Below the pieces are notes generated by a model. That model was given only the letters and a program-made list of their open reading frames with translations, did not search any database and was not told where the DNA came from. This document shows, one piece after another, positions 25,720 through 34,225 of a DNA stretch of 64,000 nt (position 1 is its first letter; each line of letters starts with the position of its first letter). The stretch covers positions 1-64,000 of the forward strand of contig SUGL01000008.1 of NCBI GenBank assembly GCA_004963905.1, in the 5' to 3' direction. Source of the DNA: Mesorhizobium sp. Lineage in GTDB: Bacteria; Pseudomonadota; Alphaproteobacteria; Rhizobiales; Rhizobiaceae. The position numbers were made by a program, and so were the translations under genes.

Positions 25720-26547
25720 ATGACGGACGCGATCAGGCTCTATTGGGGCCGGTTCGGACATGTCTCTGTCCTGAATGTCGCCAACGACTTCGTCACCCAT
25801 GCTCATGGCGAGGCGCATCTCATCATCTGGCTGGAAGGCACAGCCGGCGAAATGACCATCGGCCGCGAAACGGTGCGGCTGGGTCCCACCACCGCCGCCG
25901 GCATCAACTCGTTTCAGCCGCACAGCCATGCGCTTTCTCATGACGGCAGGCCCGGCCTGTTCCTCGCCTTTTACATCGATCCCGACTGGGCTCGCCGGCG
26001 CCGTGACCTGCCGTCGTCGGCGCCGCTGTTCGCGAAGGCGGCAATCACGCTGGAGCCGTGGCTGCATCAGGCGGCGGCGAACCTGCTCGATCATCTGAGC
26101 GACAATGAAAGCATCGACGATGTCGCCAACTACGAGATCGAGCGCTTCATCGACAGCGTGCTCGATGCAGCCGACGCCTCGGCGCCCCAGGCAGCGCGGG
26201 CTCGCGTCAACACGATGCTCGATTTCCGCGTCCGCAAGGCGATCCAGCTGATGAAGGCCAATGTCTGCGAGCGCATCTCCTTCGACGACGTCGCCCGCTC
26301 CGTTGGTCTGTCCCGACCGCATTTCTTCGCGCTGTTCAAGGAACAGACCAATCTGACGCCGAACGTCTACTGGAACACGCTGCGAATGGAGGAAGCCGTG
26401 CGCCAGCTGCAGTGGTCGCAGGAACCGCTGATCTCGGTCGCCTGCAATCTCGGCTTCACCACGCAGGGCAATTTCTCGCGCTTCTTCCGCGACCATGTCG
26501 GCGTGCCGCCGACGCTTTATCGCGAAGCGGCTCGGGCAGTATCCTGA
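25720..26547 (+). CDS. AraC-family transcriptional regulator
   Basis: The protein has 275 residues. The N-terminal half looks like a cupin sensor (FVTHAHGEAHLIIWLEG; the two His residues could bind a ligand or metal). The C-terminal 100 residues carry the two helix-turn-helix units: RISFDDVARSVGLSRPHFFALFK and the second unit PLISVACNLGFTTQGNFSRFF. A GGAGG site precedes the ATG. It lies upstream of, and on the same strand as, the molybdenum hydroxylase operon, which is its most likely target (inference). Confidence 0.92.
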   Translation: MTDAIRLYWGRFGHVSVLNVANDFVTHAHGEAHLIIWLEGTAGEMTIGRETVRLGPTTAAGINSFQPHSHALSHDGRPGLFLAFYIDPDWARRRRDLPSSAPLFAKAAITLEPWLHQAAANLLDHLSDNESIDDVANYEIERFIDSVLDAADASAPQAARARVNTMLDFRVRKAIQLMKANVCERISFDDVARSVGLSRPHFFALFKEQTNLTPNVYWNTLRMEEAVRQLQWSQEPLISVACNLGFTTQGNFSRFFRDHVGVPPTLYREAARAVS

Positions 26548-26662
26548 GCCGCTGAAGCGCGCCATTTTTTCAGACTGATTGATAGGCGCGCAAGACGCGT
26601 TGATAAGTGCGATCCGGCCGGCCGCCCTAGCCTTCTTCCCATCTTGACAAGGGAACGAGCAT

Positions 26663-27106
26663 ATGGCGAAAGTCACCATTTCCAGCGTCATCGACGCGCC
26701 GGTCGAACAGGTCTGGGCGCGCATCCGCGACTTCAACGGCCTGCCGGGCTGGCACCCGCGCATGGTCGAAAGCCATATCGAGGACGGCAAGGACCCCACG
26801 ACGATCGGCTGCGTGCGCAACTTCCAATTGGTCAGCGGCGCGCGGCTGCGCGAAAAGCTGCTCGACTTCTCCGACGAGAATTTCCTGGTCAGCTACTCGA
26901 TCCTCGAAACGCCGCAGCCGCTCACCAATCACAAGGCGACGCTGCAATTGCGGCGCGTGACCGACGGCAACCGCACCTATGCCGAATGGAGCGCGAGCTT
27001 CGACGCCGCGCCGGAAGAAGCAGACAAGCTCGCCGAAGGCATGGGCGCCAATGTCTTCCAGGGCGGCTTCAATGCCCTGAAGGCCCATTTCGCCGGTAAC
27101 GGCTAA
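26663..27106 (+). CDS. SRPBCC-family (polyketide cyclase/dehydrase-like) protein
   Basis: This is a small soluble protein of 147 residues. The start KVTISSVIDAPVEQVWARIRDF and the GLPGWHP motif are characteristic of the helix-grip SRPBCC fold with a hydrophobic cavity. It is the first gene of the molybdenum hydroxylase operon, 14 bases before the FAD subunit. CoxG, also an SRPBCC protein, accompanies CO dehydrogenases, so an accessory or membrane-recruitment role is possible, although sequence similarity to CoxG itself is low. Confidence 0.82.
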   Translation: MAKVTISSVIDAPVEQVWARIRDFNGLPGWHPRMVESHIEDGKDPTTIGCVRNFQLVSGARLREKLLDFSDENFLVSYSILETPQPLTNHKATLQLRRVTDGNRTYAEWSASFDAAPEEADKLAEGMGANVFQGGFNALKAHFAGNG

Positions 27107-27120
27107 TCGGGGAACGCGCC

Positions 27121-27915
27121 ATGCCGCTTGCGCTGCAGACTTTTCCGACGGTGAAAGACGCCAATGCGGCCCTGCAGGCGTCCGGCACCCGCTATCTCGG
27201 CGGCGGCACGCTGGTGGTTCGCGCCGCCAATGAGGGCGACGTCTCCGTCTCCAACCTTGTGCGCGTCGCCGACCCCGATCTTGCGCGGATCGCCGTTTCC
27301 GGCGGCAAGGTCCGGCTCGGCGCTTCTGTCACCATGGCGGCGATCGTCCGCCATCCCGAGCTTGCCGCGCTCGCGCCGGCCGCGCGCGCTGTCGGCGGGC
27401 CGGCGATCCGCAACATGGCGACCGTCGGCGGCAATCTGTTCGCCCTCGCTCCCTACGGCGATTTCGCCGTGGCGCTGCTGGCGCTGGACGCCACCGTTGC
27501 CATCGAGAACAGCGAAATGCCGATCGAAGCCTTCCTCTCCAGCCGCGACAACAGCCGCGCCATCGTCACGGCTGTCGGCTTCTCCCTGCCCGCGGCGGAG
27601 AGCTTCCGCTTCCTCAAAGTGTCGCGGGTCAAGCCGAAGGGCATCTCGGTGCTGAGCATCGCCGCGCTCCTGCAGCGCGCCGCCGACGGCAGCGTGACCT
27701 CGGCACGCATCGCTCTTGGCTGCATGGCGGACCGGCCGATGCGCGCCAAGGCCGTCGAGAAGGCATTGCTCGGCGCCAAACTTACACCTGAGGGAATTGC
27801 ACCGGCACTGGCCGCGGCGGGCGAAGGGATTGCGCCGATCACCGATCCGATCGCCAGCGGCTGGTATCGCGCCGAGGTTCTGCCGGTCCATCTCGGCCGG
27901 CTGCTGCTGAGCTAA
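27121..27915 (+). CDS. molybdenum hydroxylase, FAD-binding medium subunit
   Basis: This subunit (264 residues, slightly shorter than the usual 280-290) passes electrons from the 2Fe-2S centres to FAD. RYLGGGTLVVRAANEG and AVGGPAIRNMATVGGNLFALAPYGD are the two FAD-binding blocks of the xanthine dehydrogenase/CO dehydrogenase medium subunits. A family A repeat follows directly after the stop codon, before the small subunit gene. The operon order is medium, small, large-N, large-C. Confidence 0.93.
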   Translation: MPLALQTFPTVKDANAALQASGTRYLGGGTLVVRAANEGDVSVSNLVRVADPDLARIAVSGGKVRLGASVTMAAIVRHPELAALAPAARAVGGPAIRNMATVGGNLFALAPYGDFAVALLALDATVAIENSEMPIEAFLSSRDNSRAIVTAVGFSLPAAESFRFLKVSRVKPKGISVLSIAALLQRAADGSVTSARIALGCMADRPMRAKAVEKALLGAKLTPEGIAPALAAAGEGIAPITDPIASGWYRAEVLPVHLGRLLLS

Positions 27916-27962
27916 TGCTTGTCGCCCAAAAGTGCGCTGCGGTTTTGGGACAACGACAAGCA
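27916..27962. repeat. palindromic repeat, family A single module
   Basis: TGCTTGTCG and CGACAAGCA are inverted ends around CCCAAAA / TTTTGGG. It is the same module as at 5543 and 46194 but with CTTG in place of CATG, with the change matched on both arms, so base pairing has been conserved. It sits between two genes of one operon. Confidence 0.85.
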
Positions 27963-28027
27963 CGAAAATAAGTCCGTGGGGGACGCGCGTCTGTCCGGTC
28001 ATCCGGGCAGGCGCGCAAGGAGGAAAA

Positions 28028-28510
28028 ATGGCGAAGGTCCCGGTTCAGTTCACGCTCAACGGCTCCGAAAAGGCCGAATTCGTCGAGAGCGGCACGACGC
28101 TGCTCCACGCGCTGCGCGACAAGATCGGCGACACCTCGCCCAAGGGCGGCTGCCATCAGGGCACCTGCGGCGCCTGCTCCGTGATCATCGACGGCGAATT
28201 GAGGCTTTCCTGTCTGACGCTGGCGGAAACTTGCAACGGCGCCGACATCCAGACCACCGCCGGCCTCGCCGAAGGCGGCGTCTTGCATCCGCTGCAGCGC
28301 GCTTTCCTCGACGCCTTCGCCACGCAATGCGGCTTCTGCACGCCGGGCATGATCATGGCCGCCAAGGCGCTGCTCGACCATACACCCAACCCCAGCCGCG
28401 AGGACGTGGTCGAGGCGCTCTCCGGCAACATCTGCCGCTGCACCGGCTACGAGCCGATCATCCAGGCGGTGCTGCTTGCGGCGCGCGCCAACTCGCAGAA
28501 CGCCGCCTGA
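28028..28510 (+). CDS. molybdenum hydroxylase, 2Fe-2S small subunit
   Basis: The protein has 160 residues and carries both iron-sulfur clusters. Cys 42, 47, 50 and 62 form the plant-ferredoxin-type cluster and Cys 101, 104, 136 and 138 the second cluster, exactly the family pattern. The ATG at 28028 follows AAGGAGG; an in-frame start at 27932 lies within the repeat. It relays electrons from the molybdenum centre to the FAD subunit. Confidence 0.96.
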   Translation: MAKVPVQFTLNGSEKAEFVESGTTLLHALRDKIGDTSPKGGCHQGTCGACSVIIDGELRLSCLTLAETCNGADIQTTAGLAEGGVLHPLQRAFLDAFATQCGFCTPGMIMAAKALLDHTPNPSREDVVEALSGNICRCTGYEPIIQAVLLAARANSQNAA

Positions 28511-28521
28511 GGAAACGAGCC

Positions 28522-29889
28522 ATGGAACTGCGCAAGGACTACTTTGCCGATGTCCGCAAGGACGGCCTCAACGAGATCGGCCAGCCGCGGCCGCGCCTGG
28601 ACTCACCAGGACATGTCACCGGCAAGACCGCCTATTTCGCCGACCGCAATTTTCCCGGCATGCTGCACCTGAAGATGGTGCGCAGCCCGCACCACCACGC
28701 CCGCATCCGCTCGATCGACACATCGGAAGCGGAAAAGCATCCGGGTGTGGTGAGGGTGCTTACAGCCAAGGATGTACCGCACAACGTCTACACGATCCTG
28801 ATCCTGATCCAGATCGGGCCGGAGGACGAAACCGTGCTCGCCGACGGCAAGGTGCGGTGGAAGGGCGAGGCCGTGGTGGCGGTGCTGGCCGAGACCGAGC
28901 GCGCGGCGCAGGAAGCCGCGGCCAAGGTCAAGGTCGACTACGAGGTGCTGCCGGCGGTCTTCGACATGGAGGAAGCGCTGAAGCCCGGCGCGCCGATCGT
29001 CAACGAATATCACGGCCGGAACTACTATCTCTATGACAGCGGCGAGTGCCGCAAGGTGCGCTTCGGCGACGTCGAGGCGGGCTTTGCCGAGGCCGACCAT
29101 ATTCTCGATCAGACCTACCAGTCCTCGCCGATCGAGCACGCGCCGACCGAGACCACCGGCTGCGTGGTGGCGCCCGAGGGCAATGACCGCTTCACCTGCT
29201 ACACCAACACGCAGGCGATGTTCTTCACCCTCGACAATGCCTCGATCATCCTGCAGATGCCGGGCTCGAAGCTGCACTTCGTCGGCGGTACCGTCGGCGG
29301 CGGCTTCGGCGGCAAGGTCGACGTCATCGTCGAGCCGATCGCCATCCTCGCCGCCAAGCTCACCGGACGGCCGGTCTCCTTCATCTACAGCCGCGAGGAG
29401 GAGATGCAGATCTCCTCGCCGCGTGCGGCCGAGAAAGTCGTCATCAAGGACGGCGTCATGAAGGACGGCCGCATCGTCGCGCGCAAGGTGACCGGCTACA
29501 CCGATGCCGGCGCCTACTCTCGCCATTCGCCCTATGGCGCGCAGAAGGGCGCCGCGCACTATCCCGGGCCCTACACGATCCCCAACGTCTGGATCGACAC
29601 CTACTGCGTCTACACCAACCGCACCCCATCGTCGGCCATGCGCGGCTTCGGCGTCACCATCGGCGACTTCGCGCTGGAGGTGCAGATGGACAAGCTGGCG
29701 CGCCTGATCGGCATGGACCCGCTCGAATTCCGTTTCATCAACGCCTATCGCGACGGCGACATGAAGGCGCACCGCCAGCCAACCGAAGGCGCGGCGCTGA
29801 TCGAATGCATGCAGGAAGCCTCGCGCGCCGCCGACTGGCCGGTGGCGGAAAAATACTTGGCGATGTCCTCCTACAGGAAAGGAGCGTGA
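28522..29889 (+). CDS. molybdenum hydroxylase, molybdopterin large subunit, N-terminal part
   Basis: The protein has 455 residues and equals the first 60 percent of a xanthine dehydrogenase/CoxL-type large subunit. It contains the N-terminal domain (VTGKTAYFADRNFPGMLHL) and GGGFGGK at 259-265, plus SSAMRGFGVT later. The CO-dehydrogenase form I loop (AYRCSFR) is absent, so CO is an unlikely substrate. The gene ends at a TGA, and one base later the C-terminal part begins in another frame with its own ribosome site. Such a split is known for Eubacterium barkeri nicotinate dehydrogenase (NdhL/NdhM). Confidence 0.92.
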   Translation: MELRKDYFADVRKDGLNEIGQPRPRLDSPGHVTGKTAYFADRNFPGMLHLKMVRSPHHHARIRSIDTSEAEKHPGVVRVLTAKDVPHNVYTILILIQIGPEDETVLADGKVRWKGEAVVAVLAETERAAQEAAAKVKVDYEVLPAVFDMEEALKPGAPIVNEYHGRNYYLYDSGECRKVRFGDVEAGFAEADHILDQTYQSSPIEHAPTETTGCVVAPEGNDRFTCYTNTQAMFFTLDNASIILQMPGSKLHFVGGTVGGGFGGKVDVIVEPIAILAAKLTGRPVSFIYSREEEMQISSPRAAEKVVIKDGVMKDGRIVARKVTGYTDAGAYSRHSPYGAQKGAAHYPGPYTIPNVWIDTYCVYTNRTPSSAMRGFGVTIGDFALEVQMDKLARLIGMDPLEFRFINAYRDGDMKAHRQPTEGAALIECMQEASRAADWPVAEKYLAMSSYRKGA

Positions 29890-29890
29890 G

Positions 29891-30895
29891 ATGGCGATCC
29901 GGCGTGGACGCGGCGTCGCCGCGATCAACTATCCGACCGGCATGAATCTCGGCGGCGACCCGACCCAGGCGCTGGTCCATTCGACGCCGACCGGCAATTT
30001 CATGGTCACGCTTTCCAGCGTCGATCTCGGCCAGGGCATGAAGCAGATCATGGCGCAGATCTGCGCCGAGACGATCGGCGTGCCGACCGACCGCGTCGTC
30101 GTCGACACCGCCGACACCGACACCGGCCCGCATTGCATGGGCACCTTCGCCTCGCGCGGCACGCACCGCGCCGGCAACGCCGTCATCCAGGCCGCCAAGG
30201 AGGCCCGCCAGGTGATGCTGGAAGTGGCGGCGGACGAGCTGGAAGTGAACGCCTCCGACCTCGAGACCGACGGCCAGGGCAACATTTTGGTCAAGGGTGC
30301 GCCACAGCGGTCGATCTCGATCTTCGACGTCGCCTTGTCGGCGCATTTCAAGCGCGGGCGCTCGATCTCGGGCCGCGGCATGTTCCTGATCCCGCGCTCC
30401 TATCCCGAGAAGGAGACCGGCGCGATGAAGCCCTCTACCTGCTACGCCCATGCCTGCACTGTGGCCGAGGTCGAGGTCGACGACGAGACCGGCGAAGTGA
30501 CGGTGCTCAACGTGAAGAACGTCTTCGAGATCGGCCGCGCGCTCAACCCGAAGATGGTCGAGCAGCAGTTGGTCGGCGGCTCCTGGATGGGCATCAGCCA
30601 CGCGCTCTACGAGACGACCGAGCCCTATTATCCAAACCGCGACCATGGCGGCACCGACTTCAACCAGTATCTGATGCCTGGCCCCGGCGATCTCGCCGAA
30701 ACCGAGATCATCGTGCTGGAGCGTCCTTCCGCCGACGGCCCGTTCGGCGCCAAGGGTCCGGGCGAGATGTGCGCCAACCCGCAGATCCCGGCGGTCGCCA
30801 ATGCCGTCTTCGACGCGGTCGGCGTGCGCATCGACACTTTGCCGATCACGCCGGAACGCATCCTGCGGGCGCTGAAGGCGCAGGCGGCGGGCTGA
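29891..30895 (+). CDS. molybdenum hydroxylase, molybdopterin large subunit, C-terminal part
   Basis: The protein has 334 residues and supplies the rest of the molybdopterin subunit: RRGRGVAA at the start, VDLGQGMKQI (Gln 48) binding the cofactor, and GAKGPGEM with the likely catalytic Glu at 292. The ATG at 29891 has AGGAAAGGAG upstream, overlapping the end of the previous gene, so translation from it is plausible. Together with 28522-29889 it totals 789 residues, matching a normal fused subunit. The substrate is unknown. Confidence 0.92.
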   Translation: MAIRRGRGVAAINYPTGMNLGGDPTQALVHSTPTGNFMVTLSSVDLGQGMKQIMAQICAETIGVPTDRVVVDTADTDTGPHCMGTFASRGTHRAGNAVIQAAKEARQVMLEVAADELEVNASDLETDGQGNILVKGAPQRSISIFDVALSAHFKRGRSISGRGMFLIPRSYPEKETGAMKPSTCYAHACTVAEVEVDDETGEVTVLNVKNVFEIGRALNPKMVEQQLVGGSWMGISHALYETTEPYYPNRDHGGTDFNQYLMPGPGDLAETEIIVLERPSADGPFGAKGPGEMCANPQIPAVANAVFDAVGVRIDTLPITPERILRALKAQAAG

Positions 30896-30901
30896 GCGCA
30901 G

Positions 30902-31786
30902 ATGACCCGCGCCGATGCCGTAGAGGTCGCGGCTTCGCCGGAGGCGGTGGCCGCGCGTCTCGCCGCTTCGCGCTATCTGGCGGATGACAGCCTTGCCACC
31001 GCGATCTTCCTCGCGATCCGCTTGGGCAAGCCGCTGCTGCTCGAAGGCGCGCCGGGCGTCGGCAAGACCGAGGCGGCGAAGGCGATCGCCGAACTGCTCG
31101 GCCGCGAGCTGGTACGGCTGCAATGCTACGAAGGCATCGATGCCGCGCACGCGCTCTACGAGTGGAACTACCAGCGGCAGCTGCTCGCCATCCGCCATGC
31201 CGGCGAGCACGAGATCGACATTTATGACGACCGCTTCCTGATCGCGCGGCCGCTGCTGCAGGTGCTGCGCGCGCCTGAGCAGCGCGTGCTTCTGGTCGAC
31301 GAGATCGACCGTTCCGACCATGAGTTCGAAGCGCTGCTCTTGGAATTCCTCTCCGACTTCCAGATCAGCATTCCGGAGCGCGGCGCCATCCGAGCGGCAA
31401 CCCAGCCGATCGTCATCCTGACCTCGAACCGCACGCGCGAGTTGGCCGAGGCGCTGCGCCGGCGCTGCGTCTATCACTGGATCGGCTATCCCGACGCAGA
31501 GCGCGAGGCCGAGATCATCATGCTGCGCGCCGGCGATGTCGCCGAGGCGACCGCGCGCGCCGTGGCCAATGCCGTGCAGCAGATCCGCGCCCGGCCGCTG
31601 GCCAAGCCGCCGGGCATCGCCGAAGCCGTCGAATGGGCGAATGCCGCAACCATCCTGGAAAAGGGCGGCAGCCCGTGGCCGGAGGCCTTCCGCCGCGCCA
31701 TCGGCGTGCTGATCAAGGACGAGGAAGACCTGGCTGCCATTGCGCCGGAGCTGGGGAGGATTGTCGAGGAGGCGCTGGGGTGTTGA
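30902..31786 (+). CDS. MoxR-family AAA+ ATPase (CoxD-like)
   Basis: The protein has 294 residues. Walker A GAPGVGKT is at 49-56, Walker B LLVDEID at 130-136, followed by sensor-1 VILTSNRTREL. MoxR proteins paired with a VWA protein mature metal enzymes; in CO dehydrogenase operons CoxD helps build the Mo-Cu centre. Its place after the large subunit genes and before the VWA gene (32033) supports a role in maturing this hydroxylase. Confidence 0.93.
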   Translation: MTRADAVEVAASPEAVAARLAASRYLADDSLATAIFLAIRLGKPLLLEGAPGVGKTEAAKAIAELLGRELVRLQCYEGIDAAHALYEWNYQRQLLAIRHAGEHEIDIYDDRFLIARPLLQVLRAPEQRVLLVDEIDRSDHEFEALLLEFLSDFQISIPERGAIRAATQPIVILTSNRTRELAEALRRRCVYHWIGYPDAEREAEIIMLRAGDVAEATARAVANAVQQIRARPLAKPPGIAEAVEWANAATILEKGGSPWPEAFRRAIGVLIKDEEDLAAIAPELGRIVEEALGC

Positions 31787-31841
31787 GAGGCCTCAATCCC
31801 TTTTCCCCGTTCGCTCGTGACAGATCGGCGCCGGCGGGACA

Positions 31842-32002
31842 GCGCCTCCCTCTGTCCTGCCGGACATCTCCCCCACAAGGAGGGAGATTAGAAGCGTCAG
31901 CGTCGGCGCCTCTCTTACAACGTTGGCGATTGGCGAAAGCCGGCGCGACAGCCAATCTCCCCCCAAGTGGGGGAGATGTCCGGCAGGACAGAGGGGGGCG
32001 CG
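31842..32002. repeat. palindromic intergenic repeat, family B copy 2
   Basis: CCCTCTGTCCTGCCGGACAT and its mirror ATGTCCGGCAGGACAGAGGG form 20-bp arms, with nested CATCTCCCCC / GGGGGAGATG. The centre contains CGTTGGCGATTGGCGAA as in the copy at 2219-2388. It lies between the MoxR and VWA genes of one operon. Confidence 0.85.
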
Positions 32003-32032
32003 AAAGAACGCAACGGTCGGAAAGTATCTGCC

Positions 32033-33169
32033 ATGGCACCCGACCGTAGCATGCCCCGCGCCGCTGCGCCGTTCCTCGGCTTCGCGAGGCTGCTACGCCG
32101 TCACGCCTTCGCCATCGCGCCCGAGCAGGTGGCCGGCTTCATGCGGGCCGTGACGCTGCTCGGTCCGCGCTCGATGAACGACATTCGCGAGGCGGCACTA
32201 GCCACGCTCGCGCCCTCACCCGATCGCCGCGGCGAATTCGAAGCGCATTTCCGCAGCTATTTCTACGGCGACGACAAGCCTTCGATCGAAGGCGAAGAAG
32301 ACGACGAAACCCGCATCAAGGATGACCGCGGCACGCGCGAGGATGAAAGCCCGATCGCCCGACAGGAAAAAGGCGGCGAGCTGTCTTCGGCGCTCGAACA
32401 GCTGAGCAGTCGCGATTTCCGGCAAGACGCCGATGGCCTCGTCTTATTCCGCCGCAAGCTCGCCTCCGCCCTTCCCACCCGTCGTTCCTTCCGCACCATG
32501 CGCACCCGCTCGCGCGGCACGCTCGATCTCAGGCGCTCGCTCAGCGAAATCGTCAGCGCCGACGGCGACATCCCCTCGCCGCTGCTACGCCGCCGGCAGG
32601 CCGTACCGCGAAAACTGCTCCTGCTCATCGATGTCTCCGGCTCGATGAAGCTGCACACCGCCGACTACCTCAAGCTTGCGCATGCGGCGGTGCAAGGCGC
32701 TGACCGCGCCGAAGTCTTTACCTTCGGCACCCGGCTCACCCGCATCACCTCGGCGCTTCGCATCCGTGACCGCGATCAAGCGCTGGCCCGCGCAGCAGCG
32801 CTCGTCGACGACTGGGATGGCGGCACCCGCATGGGACCGACCTTGCTCGCCTTTCTTTCGGTGCCGCGCTTCTCCGCCTTCGCGCGCGGCGCGGCGGTGG
32901 TGATCCTTTCGGACGCGCTGGAGCGCGGCGACCATGCCGACCTCGAAACCGCGATCCGCCGTCTCGGCGCCCGCGCCTTCCGGCTGTCGCTAGCGACGCC
33001 GCTCGCCGGCGATCCGCGCTTTCGCCCGGCAACAGCGGCGCTGCGCGCCATCCTGCCGCTGCTCGACGATCTGGTCGACGGCTCGTCGGTCAAAAACTTG
33101 ACCGATTTCATCCTGTCGCTCGCCCGCCCCGCTCCGGCGGCCGATGCCATCTGGAAAAGGGTATCGTGA
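32033..33169 (+). CDS. VWA domain-containing protein (CoxE-like)
   Basis: The protein has 378 residues. An acidic, poorly conserved linker (about 85-120) precedes a von Willebrand A domain with the metal-binding DVSGS near residue 200 and later SDALERGD. It is the usual partner of the MoxR ATPase in cofactor insertion. An ATG at 31967 lies inside the repeat, so 32033 is preferred, with 32051 also possible. The stop overlaps the next gene by one base (TGATG). Confidence 0.9.
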   Translation: MAPDRSMPRAAAPFLGFARLLRRHAFAIAPEQVAGFMRAVTLLGPRSMNDIREAALATLAPSPDRRGEFEAHFRSYFYGDDKPSIEGEEDDETRIKDDRGTREDESPIARQEKGGELSSALEQLSSRDFRQDADGLVLFRRKLASALPTRRSFRTMRTRSRGTLDLRRSLSEIVSADGDIPSPLLRRRQAVPRKLLLLIDVSGSMKLHTADYLKLAHAAVQGADRAEVFTFGTRLTRITSALRIRDRDQALARAAALVDDWDGGTRMGPTLLAFLSVPRFSAFARGAAVVILSDALERGDHADLETAIRRLGARAFRLSLATPLAGDPRFRPATAALRAILPLLDDLVDGSSVKNLTDFILSLARPAPAADAIWKRVS

Positions 33170-34056
33170 TGCAGAAAGCGATCGACGCGCATTTCCACAT
33201 CTGGCGCCAGCAGGACCAGCCCTGGCTGGTCGGACCGATGGTGCCGCGCATCTTCGGCCCTTACGAGCCGATCCGCCGCGACTATCCGATTGCGGAATTC
33301 CTCGACGACCAGAAGGGTTCCGGCGTCGAGAAGGCCGTCTATGTCCAGACCAACTGGGCCAAGGAGGATTTCGAGAAGGAAGTCGCCTTCCTGCAGAAGA
33401 CCGCCGAAGAAACCGGCTGGCCGCACGCCATCGTCGGCTATGCCGACATGACGGTCGAGGATGTCCGGCCGCAGATCGACCGATTGATGCAATATCCCTT
33501 GCTGCGCGGGGTGCGCATGCAGCTCCACTGGCACGAGACGCCGGCCTTCCGCTTCGCTGCCTCGCCCGACCAGGTGATTGATCCCAAGGTGCGCGCCAAT
33601 GTGGCGCGATTGAAAGACTACGGCCTGTCCTTCGACCTGCAGCTCTTCCCGGCGCAAATGAAGGACGGACTGACGCTGGTCGGCGACAACCCCGAAACGA
33701 ACTTCATTCTCACCCATGCCGGTATGCTGACCGGCATTGAGCCGGAAACGACCGAGGCGTGGAAGGCCGGCCTGCGCACGCTCTCGGCTGCGCCCAATGT
33801 CTACGCCAAGCTTTCGGGGCTGGGCACCTTCGTGCACCGCAACGACCCGGAACTCATCGCCTATATCGTCGACAACGCGATCCAAATCCTCGGCAGCGAT
33901 CGCCTGATGTTCGGCTCGAACTTCCCGATCGAGAAGCTTTGGACCAGCCACGCCGAGCTGATCAAGGCGCACCGCGCGGCGGTGACGAGGCACGGGCCGA
34001 AGGCCGAGGCGGATATCTTCTGGAATACGGCGAAGAAGGTCTATCGGCCGGTATAG
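33169..34056 (+). CDS. amidohydrolase family protein (amidohydrolase-2, COG3618-like)
   Basis: This is a TIM-barrel hydrolase of 295 residues. IDAHFHIW carries the first metal-type His pair, LHWHE and ILTHAG carry further His residues, and the C-terminal barrel motif reads MFGSNFP. The usual Asp in that last motif (GSDFP/GSDWP) is Asn here. Relatives hydrolyse lactones (L-fuconolactone, 2-pyrone-4,6-dicarboxylate). It is translationally coupled to the VWA gene, so it may act on the product of the molybdenum hydroxylase (inference). Confidence 0.86.
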   Translation: MQKAIDAHFHIWRQQDQPWLVGPMVPRIFGPYEPIRRDYPIAEFLDDQKGSGVEKAVYVQTNWAKEDFEKEVAFLQKTAEETGWPHAIVGYADMTVEDVRPQIDRLMQYPLLRGVRMQLHWHETPAFRFAASPDQVIDPKVRANVARLKDYGLSFDLQLFPAQMKDGLTLVGDNPETNFILTHAGMLTGIEPETTEAWKAGLRTLSAAPNVYAKLSGLGTFVHRNDPELIAYIVDNAIQILGSDRLMFGSNFPIEKLWTSHAELIKAHRAAVTRHGPKAEADIFWNTAKKVYRPV

Positions 34057-34066
34057 CGCGGCTTCT

Positions 34067-34212
34067 TCCTTCCCCCCTTGTGGGGGAAGGTGGATCGGCG
34101 CGCAGCGCCGAGACGGAGGGGTGCTCCAGGGAACGCCAACGCCTCACTCCGCTGGAACACCCCTCATCCGTCCGAGCTTCGCTCGGCCTCCTTCTCCCAC
34201 AAGGGGAGAAGG
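34067..34212. repeat. palindromic intergenic repeat, family C copy 2
   Basis: The order of blocks equals that at 25421-25567: CCTTCCCCC / GGGGGAAGG, GATCGGCGCG-CAGCGCCGAGACGG in two halves, GGGGTG mirrored by CACCCC, then ACAAGGGGAGAAGGG. It separates the convergent amidohydrolase and AhpD-like genes and may act as a bidirectional terminator. Confidence 0.85.
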
Positions 34213-34225
34213 GAAATCCTGCGCC

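Noticed and set aside
29880..29900. frameshift or pseudogene in the molybdopterin subunit
   Set aside because: Both parts are intact, the second has its own ribosome site and ATG, the break is in a linker, and split subunits are known in the family. It is kept as two genes, with sequencing error noted as the alternative.
28522..30895. identification as form I CO dehydrogenase (CoxL)
   Set aside because: The AYRCSFR active-site loop of form I enzymes is not present; the corresponding region reads SSAMRGFG. Only the accessory genes resemble the cox set.
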